This document shows positions 1-8,596 of a stretch of DNA of 24,181 nt, in pieces. The notes beneath the pieces were generated by a model that searched no databases, had not been told where the DNA came from, and was given only the letters and a program-made list of their open reading frames with translations. Numbering within the stretch: position 1 is the first letter of the stretch; every line of letters starts with the position of its first letter. The translations under genes were made by a program, and so were the position numbers. Source of the stretch: Deltaproteobacteria bacterium (GTDB taxonomy: Bacteria; Desulfobacterota; Desulfuromonadia; Desulfuromonadales; Geopsychrobacteraceae); NCBI GenBank assembly GCA_009993495.1, contig JAACTI010000134.1:1-24181 (forward strand), written 5' to 3'.

Positions 1-959
1 TAGCCGTTGTAAATCATCTCGGCGTAACGCGGCACCAGGGAGTCGCGCAGGTGCATGACTTCACGATCCATGGTGATGGATTCAACCGCACGATGGGCTT
101 CTTCGAGGATGGTGCCGCCAGGCGTTTCATAGACCCCGCGGCTCTTCATGCCAACATAGCGGTTTTCCATCAGATCGACCCGGCCAATGCCGTGCTTACC
201 GCCCAGGGCGTTGAGCTTAACCATAAGGTTGTAGGGCGAAAGACGCTCACCATTAATGGCAACGGCATCGCCTTTTTCGAACGCGATTTCGACGAACTCT
301 GCCTGATCCGGGGCATCCTCCGGCTTAACCGTGAGCACGTACATCTCTTCCGGCGCCTCGGCCCAGGGGTTTTCCAGCACATCCCCTTCAAAGGAAATGT
401 GCAGCAGGTTGCGGTCGGAGCTCCAGGGAAATTTCTTACTCGTCGGCACCGGAATCCCATGTTTTTTAGCGTAGGCTTCCAGGGCGCTGCGGCTGTTCAT
501 GTCCCACTCACGCCAGGGCGCGATCACCCTGACCGCCGGGTCGAAGTGATAGTAAGAAATTTCGAAACGCACCTGGTCATTGCCCTTGCCGGTAGCCCCG
601 TGAGAAACGGCGTCGGCACCTTCTTTGGCGGCAATTTCCATCTGCGCCTTGGCGATGAGCGGGCGGGCGATGGATGTACCGAGGAAGTAGCGTCCTTCAT
701 AAATAGCGTTGGCGCGAAACATGGGGAAAATGAAATCGCGCGCAAATTCTTCGCGCAAATCCATAATGTGACAGCTGGCGGCACCGGTCGCCTTGGCTTT
801 AGCCGGAATGCCGTCGAGCTCTTCCCCCTGGCCCAGGTCGGCCGAGTAGGCAACGACTTCACAGCCATATTCTTCAACCAGCCACTTGAGAATGATCGAG
901 GTATCCAATCCGCCCGAGTAGGCGAGTACCGCTTTTTTAACCAAGCCCTTTTTACTCAT
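1..959 (-). CDS. argG: Argininosuccinate synthase, C-terminus cut by window edge
   Basis: Joins citrulline and aspartate using ATP to make argininosuccinate, the penultimate step of arginine synthesis, in the cytoplasm. The visible 319 codons begin MSKKGLVKKAVLAYSGG. They carry the ATP-pyrophosphatase loop SGGLDTS at residues 15-21 and the family block SHGATGKGNDQVRFE further on. The family is about 400 residues, so roughly the last 80 lie beyond position 1. The ATG at 959 has a good AGGAG ribosome site about eight bases upstream. It is the last gene of the minus-strand arg run, separated from the RDD gene by a 126-base gap, so it may have its own promoter as well as read-through. I found no convincing arginine-repressor box in that gap. 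Identification is secure. Confidence 0.97.
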   Translation of the reverse strand, partial: MSKKGLVKKAVLAYSGGLDTSIILKWLVEEYGCEVVAYSADLGQGEELDGIPAKAKATGAASCHIMDLREEFARDFIFPMFRANAIYEGRYFLGTSIARPLIAKAQMEIAAKEGADAVSHGATGKGNDQVRFEISYYHFDPAVRVIAPWREWDMNSRSALEAYAKKHGIPVPTSKKFPWSSDRNLLHISFEGDVLENPWAEAPEEMYVLTVKPEDAPDQAEFVEIAFEKGDAVAINGERLSPYNLMVKLNALGGKHGIGRVDLMENRYVGMKSRGVYETPGGTILEEAHRAVESITMDREVMHLRDSLVPRYAEMIYNG

Positions 960-1085
960 GTTGTTCTTCTCCTGTGCGCGCCGGGAACTCTGCCCGTTTT
1001 GATGTTTTTTGCCGGTTGTGTAGACTTGCCCGCCCAATGGTCGTCATGCCGGAATGACGCTGTGGGAGTTCTGATTCTACATCGA

Positions 1086-1799
1086 TCAAAGCTTAATTAC
1101 GTAGGTATTGGCCATGCGATCATGCAGGGCCTGTTTCTGGTCATCAAAGGCCGCCATCAGGTAACCGATTCCCAGAATAATCCCCGAAACAAATTTTCCC
1201 AGAGTTTCGCGATAAAAGGCCTTGGCGTAGCCCAGCGGTTGACCATCGGTGCGCACCACCTGGAGGCGCAGCAACATTTTGCCTGGGGTTTGCCCGCAAT
1301 AACCGGTAAAAAAGACCCAGTAAACCAGGCTGAGCAACAGAGAAAAGAGTTGAATCAGCAGCGCCACACGGCCGTTGGGCTGAAAGCCGTCGCTGCCAAT
1401 GGTCACCAGCAACAGGCCGCAAATGACTTGCAGCACCAGCACCAGCAGGCCATCAATCATCAGCGCCACCAACCGCAGCCAGAAACCGGCCTTGGGGCGT
1501 AATTCCACCGCATCCAGTTGCGGCGCAACCGGGGCGGTCGCGCGTGCTTGAGCAGCATAGCGAGCGAAAATCAATCCGCAATAAACGCAAGCATCCGTCT
1601 GGCGCTGATCCTTGCCGCAGGCCGGGCAACTGATGCGTTCTACAGTTGTTGCGGATTTTGGCAAAGACGAGGCGTCAGGGCGCGATGGCAAGGAAAAGGA
1701 GCCGCCACATTGGGGACACTTGACCCGGCTGGCCGCAACCGGCAGCTTCTCTTCTGCAACTTCGCGGCTGTAGTGGCAGTGCGGGCAGCTCAGCTGCAT
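1086..1799 (-). CDS. Zinc-ribbon and RDD-domain membrane protein
   Basis: A 237-residue protein of unknown role. The N-terminus has a first zinc ribbon with Cys pairs at 5/8 and 28/31 (MJ0042-like), then a second with pairs at 58/61 and 71/74. From about residue 104 there is an RDD domain: the GFWLRLVALMIDG opening, membrane segments near 107-134 and 143-167, and the closing ALHDRMANT motif. The reading frame is open upstream to 1934. I chose ATG 1799 because it starts the zinc ribbon and overlaps the argF stop by ten bases, a normal translational-coupling arrangement; a longer start would lie deep inside argF. It is co-transcribed with arginine genes, but nothing in it suggests arginine enzymology. 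RDD proteins have been linked to membrane or ion homeostasis, which is not tested here. Confidence 0.85.
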   Translation of the reverse strand: MQLSCPHCHYSREVAEEKLPVAASRVKCPQCGGSFSLPSRPDASSLPKSATTVERISCPACGKDQRQTDACVYCGLIFARYAAQARATAPVAPQLDAVELRPKAGFWLRLVALMIDGLLVLVLQVICGLLLVTIGSDGFQPNGRVALLIQLFSLLLSLVYWVFFTGYCGQTPGKMLLRLQVVRTDGQPLGYAKAFYRETLGKFVSGIILGIGYLMAAFDDQKQALHDRMANTYVIKL

Positions 1800-2713
1800 G
1801 CCTTGTCCCTCATCAGGGTCGCCATAATCGCCTTCTGAATGTGCAAACGATTTTCGGCTTGGGCAAAAATCACCGCATGGGGGCCTTCGATCACCGCATC
1901 GGTAATCTCTTCGCCCCGGTGGGCGGGCAGGCAATGCATAACCAGAGCGTCAGCGGCGGCGAGACCGAGTAACTGTTCATTCAGCTGATACCCGACAAAG
2001 GCTTTTTCACGCAGCTGCTGCTCGGCTTCCTGCCCCATGCTCGCCCAGACATCGGTATTCAGCACATGGGCACCACGGGCAGCTTCTTGTGGATCATGGG
2101 TCAAGAAGATTTTTGCCCCGACCGCCTCGGCCCGCGCCAGCACCGCAGCATTAGGCTCATAGCCCTTGGGAGTGGCGACGCGCAGCTCAAAACCAAAAAC
2201 CGCGGCGGCGTTGATCCAACTGTTGGCCATGTTGTTGCCATCACCAATCCAGCAGTAGACCAGATCACGATAATTGCTGCGGTGTTCACTGACCGTAAAC
2301 AGATCGGCCATGATCTGACAGGGATGGTACATATCGGTCAGGCCATTGATCACCGGAATCTTCGCCCATTGCGCCAATTCTTCGACCGCTGCCTGGGCAT
2401 AGGTACGAATCATGATAGCGTCGCAGTAACCCGCCAAAACCCGGGCGGTATCCTTGATCGGTTCGCCACGGCCCATCTGGGTTGTGCCCGAATGCAGAAA
2501 CAGGGCATGGCCGCCCAACTGGAACATGCCGACCTCAAAACTGATGCGGGTGCGGGTGGAACTCTTTTCAAAGATCATTGCCAGGGTTTGACCTTGCAGC
2601 AAAGGATGGGGCACCCCGGCCTTGGTTTTATTTTTCAGGTCACGACAGAGAGAAAAAATATTTTCAAGCTCTGTAGCACTCCACTCTGAAAGGGCTAGAA
2701 AATCTTTTTTCAT
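1790..2713 (-). CDS. argF: Ornithine carbamoyltransferase
   Basis: Transfers the carbamoyl group from carbamoyl phosphate to ornithine, giving citrulline for ArgG. The 307-residue length is normal for the anabolic enzyme. The carbamoyl-phosphate site SSTRTR is at 51-56, HPCQ at 130-133 and the ornithine-site motif HCLPAHR at 260-266, all intact. The ATG at 2713 overlaps the argD stop in an ATGA, so translation is probably coupled. The stop overlaps the start of the downstream RDD gene by ten bases. The position between argD and argG fits anabolic arginine synthesis rather than an arginine-deiminase catabolic cluster. Confidence 0.97.
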   Translation of the reverse strand: MKKDFLALSEWSATELENIFSLCRDLKNKTKAGVPHPLLQGQTLAMIFEKSSTRTRISFEVGMFQLGGHALFLHSGTTQMGRGEPIKDTARVLAGYCDAIMIRTYAQAAVEELAQWAKIPVINGLTDMYHPCQIMADLFTVSEHRSNYRDLVYCWIGDGNNMANSWINAAAVFGFELRVATPKGYEPNAAVLARAEAVGAKIFLTHDPQEAARGAHVLNTDVWASMGQEAEQQLREKAFVGYQLNEQLLGLAAADALVMHCLPAHRGEEITDAVIEGPHAVIFAQAENRLHIQKAIMATLMRDKACS

Positions 2714-3906
2714 ACGACCTCCGCAAAAATTTCATCAAGAACACACATCGCCCGATCAATTTCTTTTCGCGTGATAATCAAAGGGGGGACAAAACGCAAG
2801 ACCTTGCCAACCGTGCAATTGATCAGCAGACCACGCTGCAAAGCGGCTTTCACCAGTTCGCCACCTTCGATGCTCAGCTCGACCCCGATCATCAAGCCGC
2901 GGCCACGCACCGCCGCGATAAAAGGATATTTACGCGCCAATCGCTCAAGCTCGGCTTGCAGATAAGCGCCGCTGGCACGACAGTTAGCGAGGATGCCCTC
3001 GTGCAACAAGGTTTCAAGAGTGGCGACTCCGGCAGCGGTGGCCAGGGGATTACCGCCAAAGGTTGAGCCGTGACTTCCCGGCCCCAGATGCGCGGCCAGG
3101 CTGTCACGTGCCAGCATCGCGCCAATCGGCACCCCATTGGCCAGGCCCTTGGCCAGGGTCATAATATCGGGGAGCATGCCTTCCTGCTCATAGGCGAACA
3201 GGCTGCCTGTGCGACCGCAACCGGTTTGCACTTCATCCAGAATCAGCAGCAGATGCTGTTCGTCACAGAGTTCGCGTACCTGTTTCAGATAACCGGCCGG
3301 GGGGATATTCACCCCGCCTTCGCCCTGAATCGGTTCGAGCATAATGGCACAGGTTTCCGGACCCACCGTGGCGCGCAACGCATCAATATCGCCAAAAGGA
3401 AAATGCCGAAAGCCGGGCACTAAAGGGGCAAAGCCCTCCTTGATTTTGTCCTGACCGGTGGCACTGATACCAGCAAAGGTACGACCATGAAAGGAGGCGT
3501 TGGCCGTGAGAATTTCGGCCCGATTGGCCCCATGGGTTTCCCGGCTGTATTTACGCGCCAGTTTCAGCGCCGCTTCATTGGCTTCGGCACCGGAATTACA
3601 GAAGAACACCCGCTCAGCGAAGGAATTTTCACACAAGAGTTCCGCCAGGCGAATCTGCTGGGGAATATTGTAGTAATTACTGCAATGAATCAGGGTTTCG
3701 GCCTGAGCCTTGATGGCGGCGACCACCTTGGGGGCGCAATGACCCAGAATATTCACCGCGACGCCGGCCAGCAGATCAAGATATTCCCTGCCGTCGACAT
3801 CCCACACCAGACACCCTTGACCACGCACCGGTACCAGGGGGTAGCGACCATAGGTTTTGGTAATTACCTTATCATTGCGTTCGATCCATGCTTGTGACTG
3901 ATTCAC
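2710..3906 (-). CDS. argD: Acetylornithine aminotransferase
   Basis: PLP-dependent class III aminotransferase that makes N-acetylornithine from N-acetylglutamate semialdehyde. It has 398 residues, the usual length. The PLP phosphate motif NSGAEAN is at 104-110, the DEVQTG segment at 224-229, and the Schiff-base lysine is K253 in TLAKGLANG. The start is GTG at 3906, which overlaps the argB stop as GTGA. This start lies at the family's usual N-terminus (MNQSQAWIERND). Some ArgD proteins also serve lysine synthesis (succinyl-DAP aminotransferase) and the sequence alone does not exclude that, but the operon points to arginine. Confidence 0.96.
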   Translation of the reverse strand: MNQSQAWIERNDKVITKTYGRYPLVPVRGQGCLVWDVDGREYLDLLAGVAVNILGHCAPKVVAAIKAQAETLIHCSNYYNIPQQIRLAELLCENSFAERVFFCNSGAEANEAALKLARKYSRETHGANRAEILTANASFHGRTFAGISATGQDKIKEGFAPLVPGFRHFPFGDIDALRATVGPETCAIMLEPIQGEGGVNIPPAGYLKQVRELCDEQHLLLILDEVQTGCGRTGSLFAYEQEGMLPDIMTLAKGLANGVPIGAMLARDSLAAHLGPGSHGSTFGGNPLATAAGVATLETLLHEGILANCRASGAYLQAELERLARKYPFIAAVRGRGLMIGVELSIEGGELVKAALQRGLLINCTVGKVLRFVPPLIITRKEIDRAMCVLDEIFAEVV

Positions 3907-4808
3907 GCGGCTGAGTCCTCCCGTGAAAAATCGGCGATGGCGGTGCCGATTCCGTGATCGGTAAAAATTTCGAGCAAACAGGCATGTTCCATGCGACCAT
4001 CGATGATATGGGTCTTGCCAACCCCTTCATTCACGGCGTCGACACAGCAATTGGCTTTAGGAATCATGCCGCCCGAGATGGTTGTGTTTTGAATCAGCTC
4101 CGGAACCCGACGAATGTCAATGGTTGAAATCAATTGTCCCTGCTTGTCTTTGACCCCTTCGACATCGGTGAGCAGAATCAGCTTTTCCGCCTTGAGGGCC
4201 CCGGCGATGCGTCCGGCCACCAGGTCGGCGTTAATATTGTAAGTTTCACCATTCACGCCGACGCCAATCGGTGCGATCACCGGGATGAAATTGTTCTGTT
4301 CCAGGGCATCAATAATTTGGGGATTGACCGCGACAACCTCACCCACCATGCCGATATCAAGAATTTCCGGCGTCAGGGTAGCGGGATTCATCGCCGTCAT
4401 TTCCATTTTGCGTGCGGTAAGCAAACCGCCGTCCTTGCCGGTCAGGCCCACCGCCTTGCCGCCGTGGCGGTTGATATTGGCGACAATCTCCTTGTTGACT
4501 TTACCACCCAGCACCATTTCGACCACATCCATGGTAGCACTGTCGGTCACCCGCATTCCCTGGACGAAGTGACTTTCAATCTTCATGGCCTTGAGCACCT
4601 GGCCGATCTGTGGCCCGCCACCATGCACCACCACCGGGTTGAGGCCGATATATTTCATCAGAATAATATCGCGGGCGAACCCCTCTTTCAGCCGTTCTTC
4701 GACCATAGCATTACCACCATATTTGATAACGATGGTTTTACCGTAAAAACGTTTGATCCAGGGCAGCGCCTCGGTCAGAACCTCGGCTTTCTTGATCAGT
4801 TCCTGCAT
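3903..4808 (-). CDS. argB: Acetylglutamate kinase
   Basis: Phosphorylates N-acetylglutamate, the committed and usually feedback-controlled step. The protein has 301 residues from ATG 4808. The frame is open to 4904, but the extra 32 residues would overlap hslU and look nothing like the family, and a GGGTGAG ribosome site sits just before ATG 4808. Motifs seen are IKYGGNAM at 28-35 and VVHGGGPQIG at about 60-69. An N-terminal helix of about 25 residues precedes the kinase fold, and the C-terminus has EHACLLEIFTDHGIGT. From published work on this family, those two features mark the hexameric, arginine-inhibited type, so allosteric inhibition by arginine is likely (inference). It lies 16 bases downstream of hslU. 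Confidence 0.97.
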   Translation of the reverse strand: MQELIKKAEVLTEALPWIKRFYGKTIVIKYGGNAMVEERLKEGFARDIILMKYIGLNPVVVHGGGPQIGQVLKAMKIESHFVQGMRVTDSATMDVVEMVLGGKVNKEIVANINRHGGKAVGLTGKDGGLLTARKMEMTAMNPATLTPEILDIGMVGEVVAVNPQIIDALEQNNFIPVIAPIGVGVNGETYNINADLVAGRIAGALKAEKLILLTDVEGVKDKQGQLISTIDIRRVPELIQNTTISGGMIPKANCCVDAVNEGVGKTHIIDGRMEHACLLEIFTDHGIGTAIADFSREDSAA

Positions 4809-4824
4809 ATTTTTCTCACCCAAG

Positions 4825-6153
4825 CTACAGAATAAATCTGGACAAATCTTCGTTTTTGGCAATATCCGACAATTTACTCCGCACCGCGGTAGCGTCAATT
4901 TCAATGGTCTGATGATTCATTTCCGGCGCGTCGAAGCTTAAGGTTTCCAGCAGTTTTTCCATAATCGTGTGCAGACGCCGCGCCCCGATATTTTCGGTCT
5001 GATCGTTGACCATGCGGGCGGTTATGGCAATTTCGCGGATGGCTTCGGGGTTGAACACCAGCTCAATACCTTCGGTTTTCATCAATTCACAATACTGGCG
5101 CACCAAGGCATTTTTGGGTTCGGTTAAAATCCGGATAAATTCTTCTTCGCCCAGACTTTCGAGTTCAACGCGAATAGGAAAACGCCCCTGTAATTCGGGG
5201 ATCAAATCGCTGGGCTTACTGACATGAAAGGCACCGGCGGCAATGAACAGAATATGATCGGTCTTGATCGGGCCGTGTTTGGTATTCACCGTGCTGCCTT
5301 CGACAATCGGCAGAATGTCACGCTGGACACCCTCGCGCGAAATTTCGGGGCCCTGAGCGCCTTCGCGGCTGGCGACCTTGTCAATTTCATCAATGAAAAT
5401 GATGCCGTTCTGCTCGGTGCGCTCCTTGGCCAGGGTCAGCACCTTTTCCATATCAACCAGTTTTTCGGCCTCGGTTTCAATCAACTGTTCCCGGGCATCG
5501 CGCACCTGCACACGTTTGCGCTGTTTCTTTTTGGGGAAAAGATTACCAAACATTTCCTGGAAATTGATCCCCATATCCTCGCCCCCCTGGGGCGCGAACA
5601 CATTCATGACCGGCATCTGACTGGTTTCGGTTTCCAGCTCGACAAAGCGTTCGTCAAGTTCCCCCAAACGCAGCAATTTGCGCAACTTTTCCCGGGTTTT
5701 CTGGTGTTGTTCCTGCTTGTCAGGCGACTGGTCGGCATCCCCCGGCAGCAGCAGATCGAGCAAACGCTCTTCGGCCTGATCTTCGGCCTTGATCCGCAAG
5801 GCTTTGGTTTCTTCCTCGCGCACCATCATCACCGCCAGCTCCAGCAGATCACGCACCATACTTTCGACATCGCGGCCCACATAGCCGACCTCGGTAAACT
5901 TGCTGGCTTCAACCTTGATAAAAGGTGCCTGCGCGAGCTTGGCCAGGCGCCGGGCAATTTCGGTTTTTCCCACCCCCGTCGGGCCGATCATGATGATATT
6001 TTTCGGGGCAATTTCATCGCGCAGTTCAGCTGGTACCTGCTGCCGCCGCCAGCGATTGCGCAGGGCAATGGCCACCGCCCGCTTGGCCTGCTGCTGACCG
6101 ACGATATAACGATCGAGTTCCGAAACAATTTCACGCGGGGTAAAGTTGGTCAC
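4825..6153 (-). CDS. hslU: ATP-dependent protease ATPase subunit HslU
   Basis: AAA+ unfoldase that feeds substrates to the HslV peptidase in the cytoplasm. The 442 residues match the family. Walker A GPTGVGKT is at 57-64, the pore loop GYVGRD at about 90-95 and Walker B IIFIDEID at 251-258. The C-terminus EDLSRFIL is the tail that docks into HslV. The inserted I-domain (about 110-240) is present and charged. The start is GTG at 6153, overlapping the hslV stop as GTGA. Placing hslVU directly ahead of argB is an arrangement I associate with Geobacter relatives. Confidence 0.97.
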   Translation of the reverse strand: MTNFTPREIVSELDRYIVGQQQAKRAVAIALRNRWRRQQVPAELRDEIAPKNIIMIGPTGVGKTEIARRLAKLAQAPFIKVEASKFTEVGYVGRDVESMVRDLLELAVMMVREEETKALRIKAEDQAEERLLDLLLPGDADQSPDKQEQHQKTREKLRKLLRLGELDERFVELETETSQMPVMNVFAPQGGEDMGINFQEMFGNLFPKKKQRKRVQVRDAREQLIETEAEKLVDMEKVLTLAKERTEQNGIIFIDEIDKVASREGAQGPEISREGVQRDILPIVEGSTVNTKHGPIKTDHILFIAAGAFHVSKPSDLIPELQGRFPIRVELESLGEEEFIRILTEPKNALVRQYCELMKTEGIELVFNPEAIREIAITARMVNDQTENIGARRLHTIMEKLLETLSFDAPEMNHQTIEIDATAVRSKLSDIAKNEDLSRFIL

Positions 6154-6680
6154 GACAGTTCCTCAACCGCAATATGGTCGTTGGTATAAATGCAGATCGC
6201 CGCCGCAATATGCAGCGCCTTGTCAACAATCACCGCCGGAGCAAGCTCGGTTTCAACCAGCAAGGCGCGGGCCGCGGCCAGAGCATAGCTGCCACCCGAG
6301 CCGATGGCAGCGACTCCGTCGTCGGGTTCAATCACGTCACCCGCTCCGGAAATCACCAGGGTGTTTTCCAGATCCGTCACAATCAGCAAGGCTTCGAGGC
6401 GGCGCAGAAATTTGTCGCTGCGCCAGTCCTTGGCCAAACCCACGGCCGCCCGTGGCAGGTTGCCGCGATGTTCCTGCAGCTTGGCTTCAAACTTTTCAAA
6501 CAGGGTAAAAGCATCGGCGGTGCTGCCGGCAAAACCCGCCAGCACTTTATCCTGATAAAGGCGCCTGATTTTGCGCGCCCCATGCTTCATCACCGTGGGG
6601 CCGAGAGTCACCTGACCGTCACCGCCCAGCGCCACCAAATTACCCCGTCTGACACAGCAGATGGTTGTACCTTTAAACAT
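6150..6680 (-). CDS. hslV: ATP-dependent protease peptidase subunit HslV
   Basis: Threonine peptidase of the HslVU (ClpYQ) complex, 176 residues from ATG 6680. The frame is open to 6737, but the extra 19 residues are hydrophobic and unlike the family, while ATG 6680 has a GGAG ribosome site about ten bases upstream. The protein begins MFKGTTICCVRRG. The first threonine of the TT pair, T5, aligns with the catalytic N-terminal threonine, so a four-residue leader MFKG must be removed rather than a single methionine. GDGQVTLG, AGFAGSTADAFTLFE and AAIGSGGSYALAAARAL are intact. It is the first gene of the minus-strand run. Confidence 0.96.
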   Translation of the reverse strand: MFKGTTICCVRRGNLVALGGDGQVTLGPTVMKHGARKIRRLYQDKVLAGFAGSTADAFTLFEKFEAKLQEHRGNLPRAAVGLAKDWRSDKFLRRLEALLIVTDLENTLVISGAGDVIEPDDGVAAIGSGGSYALAAARALLVETELAPAVIVDKALHIAAAICIYTNDHIAVEELS

Positions 6681-6897
6681 GTAAAAAACTCCAAACACAA
6701 GAGTCGATCCTATCGCACGAAAGAGGAAACATAACACAACCGCAGGGCGAAAAAAAGGAATTTAGACGCAAAAGCCCGGCCCTGACCGGGGAACAATTTT
6801 TTATCCAAGGGGGCCATCTCACCGCGGCGTGGAAGTTTCTTTTTGCCCCCTTGCAGGGACAGCCATCGCCACACCTCTTTGCCCCAGTCGACGAAAC

Positions 6898-6926
6898 TTG
6901 AGTGCGCAGGGCGGCTGTGCTATTTT
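6898..6926 (+). promoter_or_regulatory. Candidate sigma-70 promoter for fabH
   Basis: TTGAGT (6898-6903) and TATTTT (6921-6926) are separated by 17 bases, about 34 bases before the fabH start. This lies in the 279-base gap between the divergent hslV and fabH genes, which holds no other gene I can support. The hexamers are only moderately close to consensus. Confidence 0.4.
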
Positions 6927-6959
6927 CGCAAGCGTTGACCGTTAACCGAAGAGGATAAA

Positions 6960-7949
6960 ATGCCGAAAAAAACACAGATTATGGTGCTGGGCTCCGGGCG
7001 GGCACTGCCGGAAAAAATTCTGACCAATGATGATCTCTCACAAAGGGTCGACACCAGTGACACCTGGATTCGATCGCGCACCGGCATCTGTCAGCGCCAC
7101 GTCGCCGAACCAGGCACGGCCCTGTCTGACTTGGTGACCGCAGCGGCACAAAATGCCCTGGAAGATGCCAAAATCGCGGCGGAAGAAATTGACCTGATTA
7201 TTCTCGGCACAGTCACCGGCGACATGAAATTTCCGGCGACTGCCTGCTTTGTTCAAGCCAAACTCGGGGCCAAAAATGCCGTCGCCTTTGATCTCTCGGC
7301 GGCCTGTGCCGGTTTCCTTTACGGCCTGCAGGTTGCCGAAGGTCTGATGGCAACCTCGGGTTATAAACACGCCCTGGTGATCGGCGGCGAAATTTTAACC
7401 TCCATGGTCAACTGGCAGGATCGCGATACCTGCGTGCTCTTCGGCGACGGAGTCGGCGCGGTGGTGCTGGGGCCCTCTGATGGTGAACACGGCTTGCTGC
7501 ATTCGTGCCTCAAAAGTGACGGCACCTTTGCCAAGCTGCTGTATAACCCCGGCGGCGGCAGTCTTCTTCCCCCCGCTACCCCCGGCGCTGACCCGGCAGA
7601 ATTCAGCATTCACATGGCGGGTGCCGATGTCTTTCGCCACGCAGTGACCGCCATGACCAGCGTCCTGCAGCAACTGCTCGACGAGGCCGGAGTTCAAACC
7701 AGCGACCTGGATCTGTTGATTCCCCACCAGGCCAATTTGCGCATTATTGAAGCGGTGGCAAAACGCTTTCACCTGCCGAAATCCAAGGTTTTTGTCAATG
7801 TCGATCGTTACGGCAACACCTCGGCAGCCTCCATCCCCATCGCCCTGGATGAACTGCGCCGCAGCGGCGAATTGAAAGAAGGAGCACTGGTAGGAATGGT
7901 AACTTTCGGGGCAGGCTTTACCTGGGCAGCGGCGCTGATGAGGTTTTGA
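6960..7949 (+). CDS. fabH: 3-oxoacyl-ACP synthase III (KAS III)
   Basis: Condenses acetyl-CoA with malonyl-ACP to start fatty acid synthesis. The protein has 329 residues. The catalytic triad is complete: C116 in DLSAACAGFLYG, H256 in IPHQANLRI and N286 in RYGNTSAAS. The C-terminus FGAGFTWAA is typical of FabH. ATG 6960 is preceded by a GAGGA ribosome site. It stands alone, not in a fab operon, divergent from hslV and convergent with the mgtC-like gene. A solitary FabH may be a second copy or have altered primer preference, which cannot be judged from this window. Confidence 0.95.
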   Translation: MPKKTQIMVLGSGRALPEKILTNDDLSQRVDTSDTWIRSRTGICQRHVAEPGTALSDLVTAAAQNALEDAKIAAEEIDLIILGTVTGDMKFPATACFVQAKLGAKNAVAFDLSAACAGFLYGLQVAEGLMATSGYKHALVIGGEILTSMVNWQDRDTCVLFGDGVGAVVLGPSDGEHGLLHSCLKSDGTFAKLLYNPGGGSLLPPATPGADPAEFSIHMAGADVFRHAVTAMTSVLQQLLDEAGVQTSDLDLLIPHQANLRIIEAVAKRFHLPKSKVFVNVDRYGNTSAASIPIALDELRRSGELKEGALVGMVTFGAGFTWAAALMRF

Positions 7950-7959
7950 ATATGGAGCG

Positions 7960-7986
7960 GGGGTGAAAATCTAAATTTTGCGCCCC
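7960..7986. terminator. Hairpin between convergent fabH and mgtC-like genes
   Basis: An imperfect inverted repeat lies in the 53-base gap between the converging stops. GGGGTG-AAAAT (7960-7970) pairs with ATTTT-g-CGCCCC (7975-7986), with a four-base loop, one G-T wobble and one bulged base. A clear T-run does not follow on either strand, so termination is inferred mostly from its position. Confidence 0.4.
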
Positions 7987-8002
7987 AGGGGAGAGTTTCG
8001 TG

Positions 8003-8524
8003 TCATTGTCCACCCTCCTCTTTCTTACTGCGCAGACTGACAATGCGGGCATGGACGCCGCGCTGCAAACCGGCAAAAAGCAATTCGAGAATATTGACCC
8101 CCACCAGAATTCCAATCGTCAGCAGAGCCACACAAATGGCCGCGGCATAACGGTCGACTCCGGCGAGGACGCCGATGGCGGCGAGCACCCAGATGGTGGC
8201 TGCCGAGGTGACCCCCAGAACTGCGCCTTCGCGGGTCAGAATGACCCCGGCCCCCAGAAAGCCGATACCGGTAATTACCTGACCGATGATCCGGGTGGGA
8301 TCACCGAGGTTGCCGGTCAGGGGGATGCCGGCAGCAACAAACACATAGGTTCCCATGCAGATCAGGGTGCTGGTACGGATACCGGCCGGCTTACCGGAAA
8401 TCTGACGTTCAAGCCCGACAATTCCACCGCAGAAAAAGGTGGTCAGCAATCCGAGGAAATGCAAGGGCAAGATCAAATGATCAATTTCGCTGAGCAGAGC
8501 GCTCAGACTTGTCGGCAGAGACAT
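8003..8524 (-). CDS. MgtC/SapB family membrane protein
   Basis: A 173-residue inner-membrane protein with about five hydrophobic segments across residues 17-140 and a short charged C-terminus ending RSKKEEGGQ. It carries the family blocks GLERQISGKPAGIRT and DPTRIIGQVITGIGFLGAG. The frame can start upstream at a TTG (8545), but ATG 8524 has a GGAG site ten bases before it and that site would lie inside the longer version, so 8524 is preferred. MgtC itself affects magnesium stress and F-ATPase in pathogens. This protein lacks the long C-terminal domain of pathogen MgtC, and its role here is unknown. It lies 70 bases downstream of the qor gene on the same strand. Confidence 0.9.
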   Translation of the reverse strand: MSLPTSLSALLSEIDHLILPLHFLGLLTTFFCGGIVGLERQISGKPAGIRTSTLICMGTYVFVAAGIPLTGNLGDPTRIIGQVITGIGFLGAGVILTREGAVLGVTSAATIWVLAAIGVLAGVDRYAAAICVALLTIGILVGVNILELLFAGLQRGVHARIVSLRSKKEEGGQ

Positions 8525-8550
8525 CAAAAGGACACTCCAGATCAAAACAG

Positions 8551-8596
8551 CTGGATCCGTTCAATCCAGGAAGATCCCCGGTACGGGATGGGGATC
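8551..8596 (-). other. Two tandem hairpins between qor and mgtC-like gene
   Basis: Reading the minus strand, a perfect seven-base stem GATCCCC/GGGGATC (8573-8579 with 8590-8596) starts at the qor stop codon. It is followed by a six-base stem CTGGAT/ATCCAG (8551-8556 with 8564-8569) ending in CTGTTTTG. No long T-run follows, so this could be a weak terminator or a processing or stability element between the two genes. Confidence 0.35.

Noticed and set aside
1042..1059. CGTCAT/ATGACG dyad in the gap before argG as a terminator or mobile palindromic repeat
   Set aside because: The stem is only six bases, has no T-run on the transcribed strand, and I saw no second copy in the window.
51..1502. 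A 483-codon plus-strand open frame spanning argG and the RDD gene
   Set aside because: It runs antisense across two confidently identified genes and the gap between them, has no family features, and is explained by the codon bias of the opposite strand. The same applies to long antisense frames over argF, argD, argB, hslU and hslV.
6770..6800. CCCGG/CCGGG hairpin followed by a T-run in the hslV-fabH gap
   Set aside because: Only five base pairs, with the T-run offset by several bases, and no gene upstream in either useful orientation that would need a terminator there.
6673..6975. A 100-codon minus-strand frame in the hslV-fabH gap
   Set aside because: It overlaps both the hslV start and the fabH ribosome site, is Cys/Ser/Arg-rich without family character, and the gap is better explained as a divergent promoter region.
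8003..8545. Longer TTG start for the MgtC-like gene
   Set aside because: The GGAG ribosome site for ATG 8524 would lie inside the longer coding sequence, and the extra seven residues add no family similarity.
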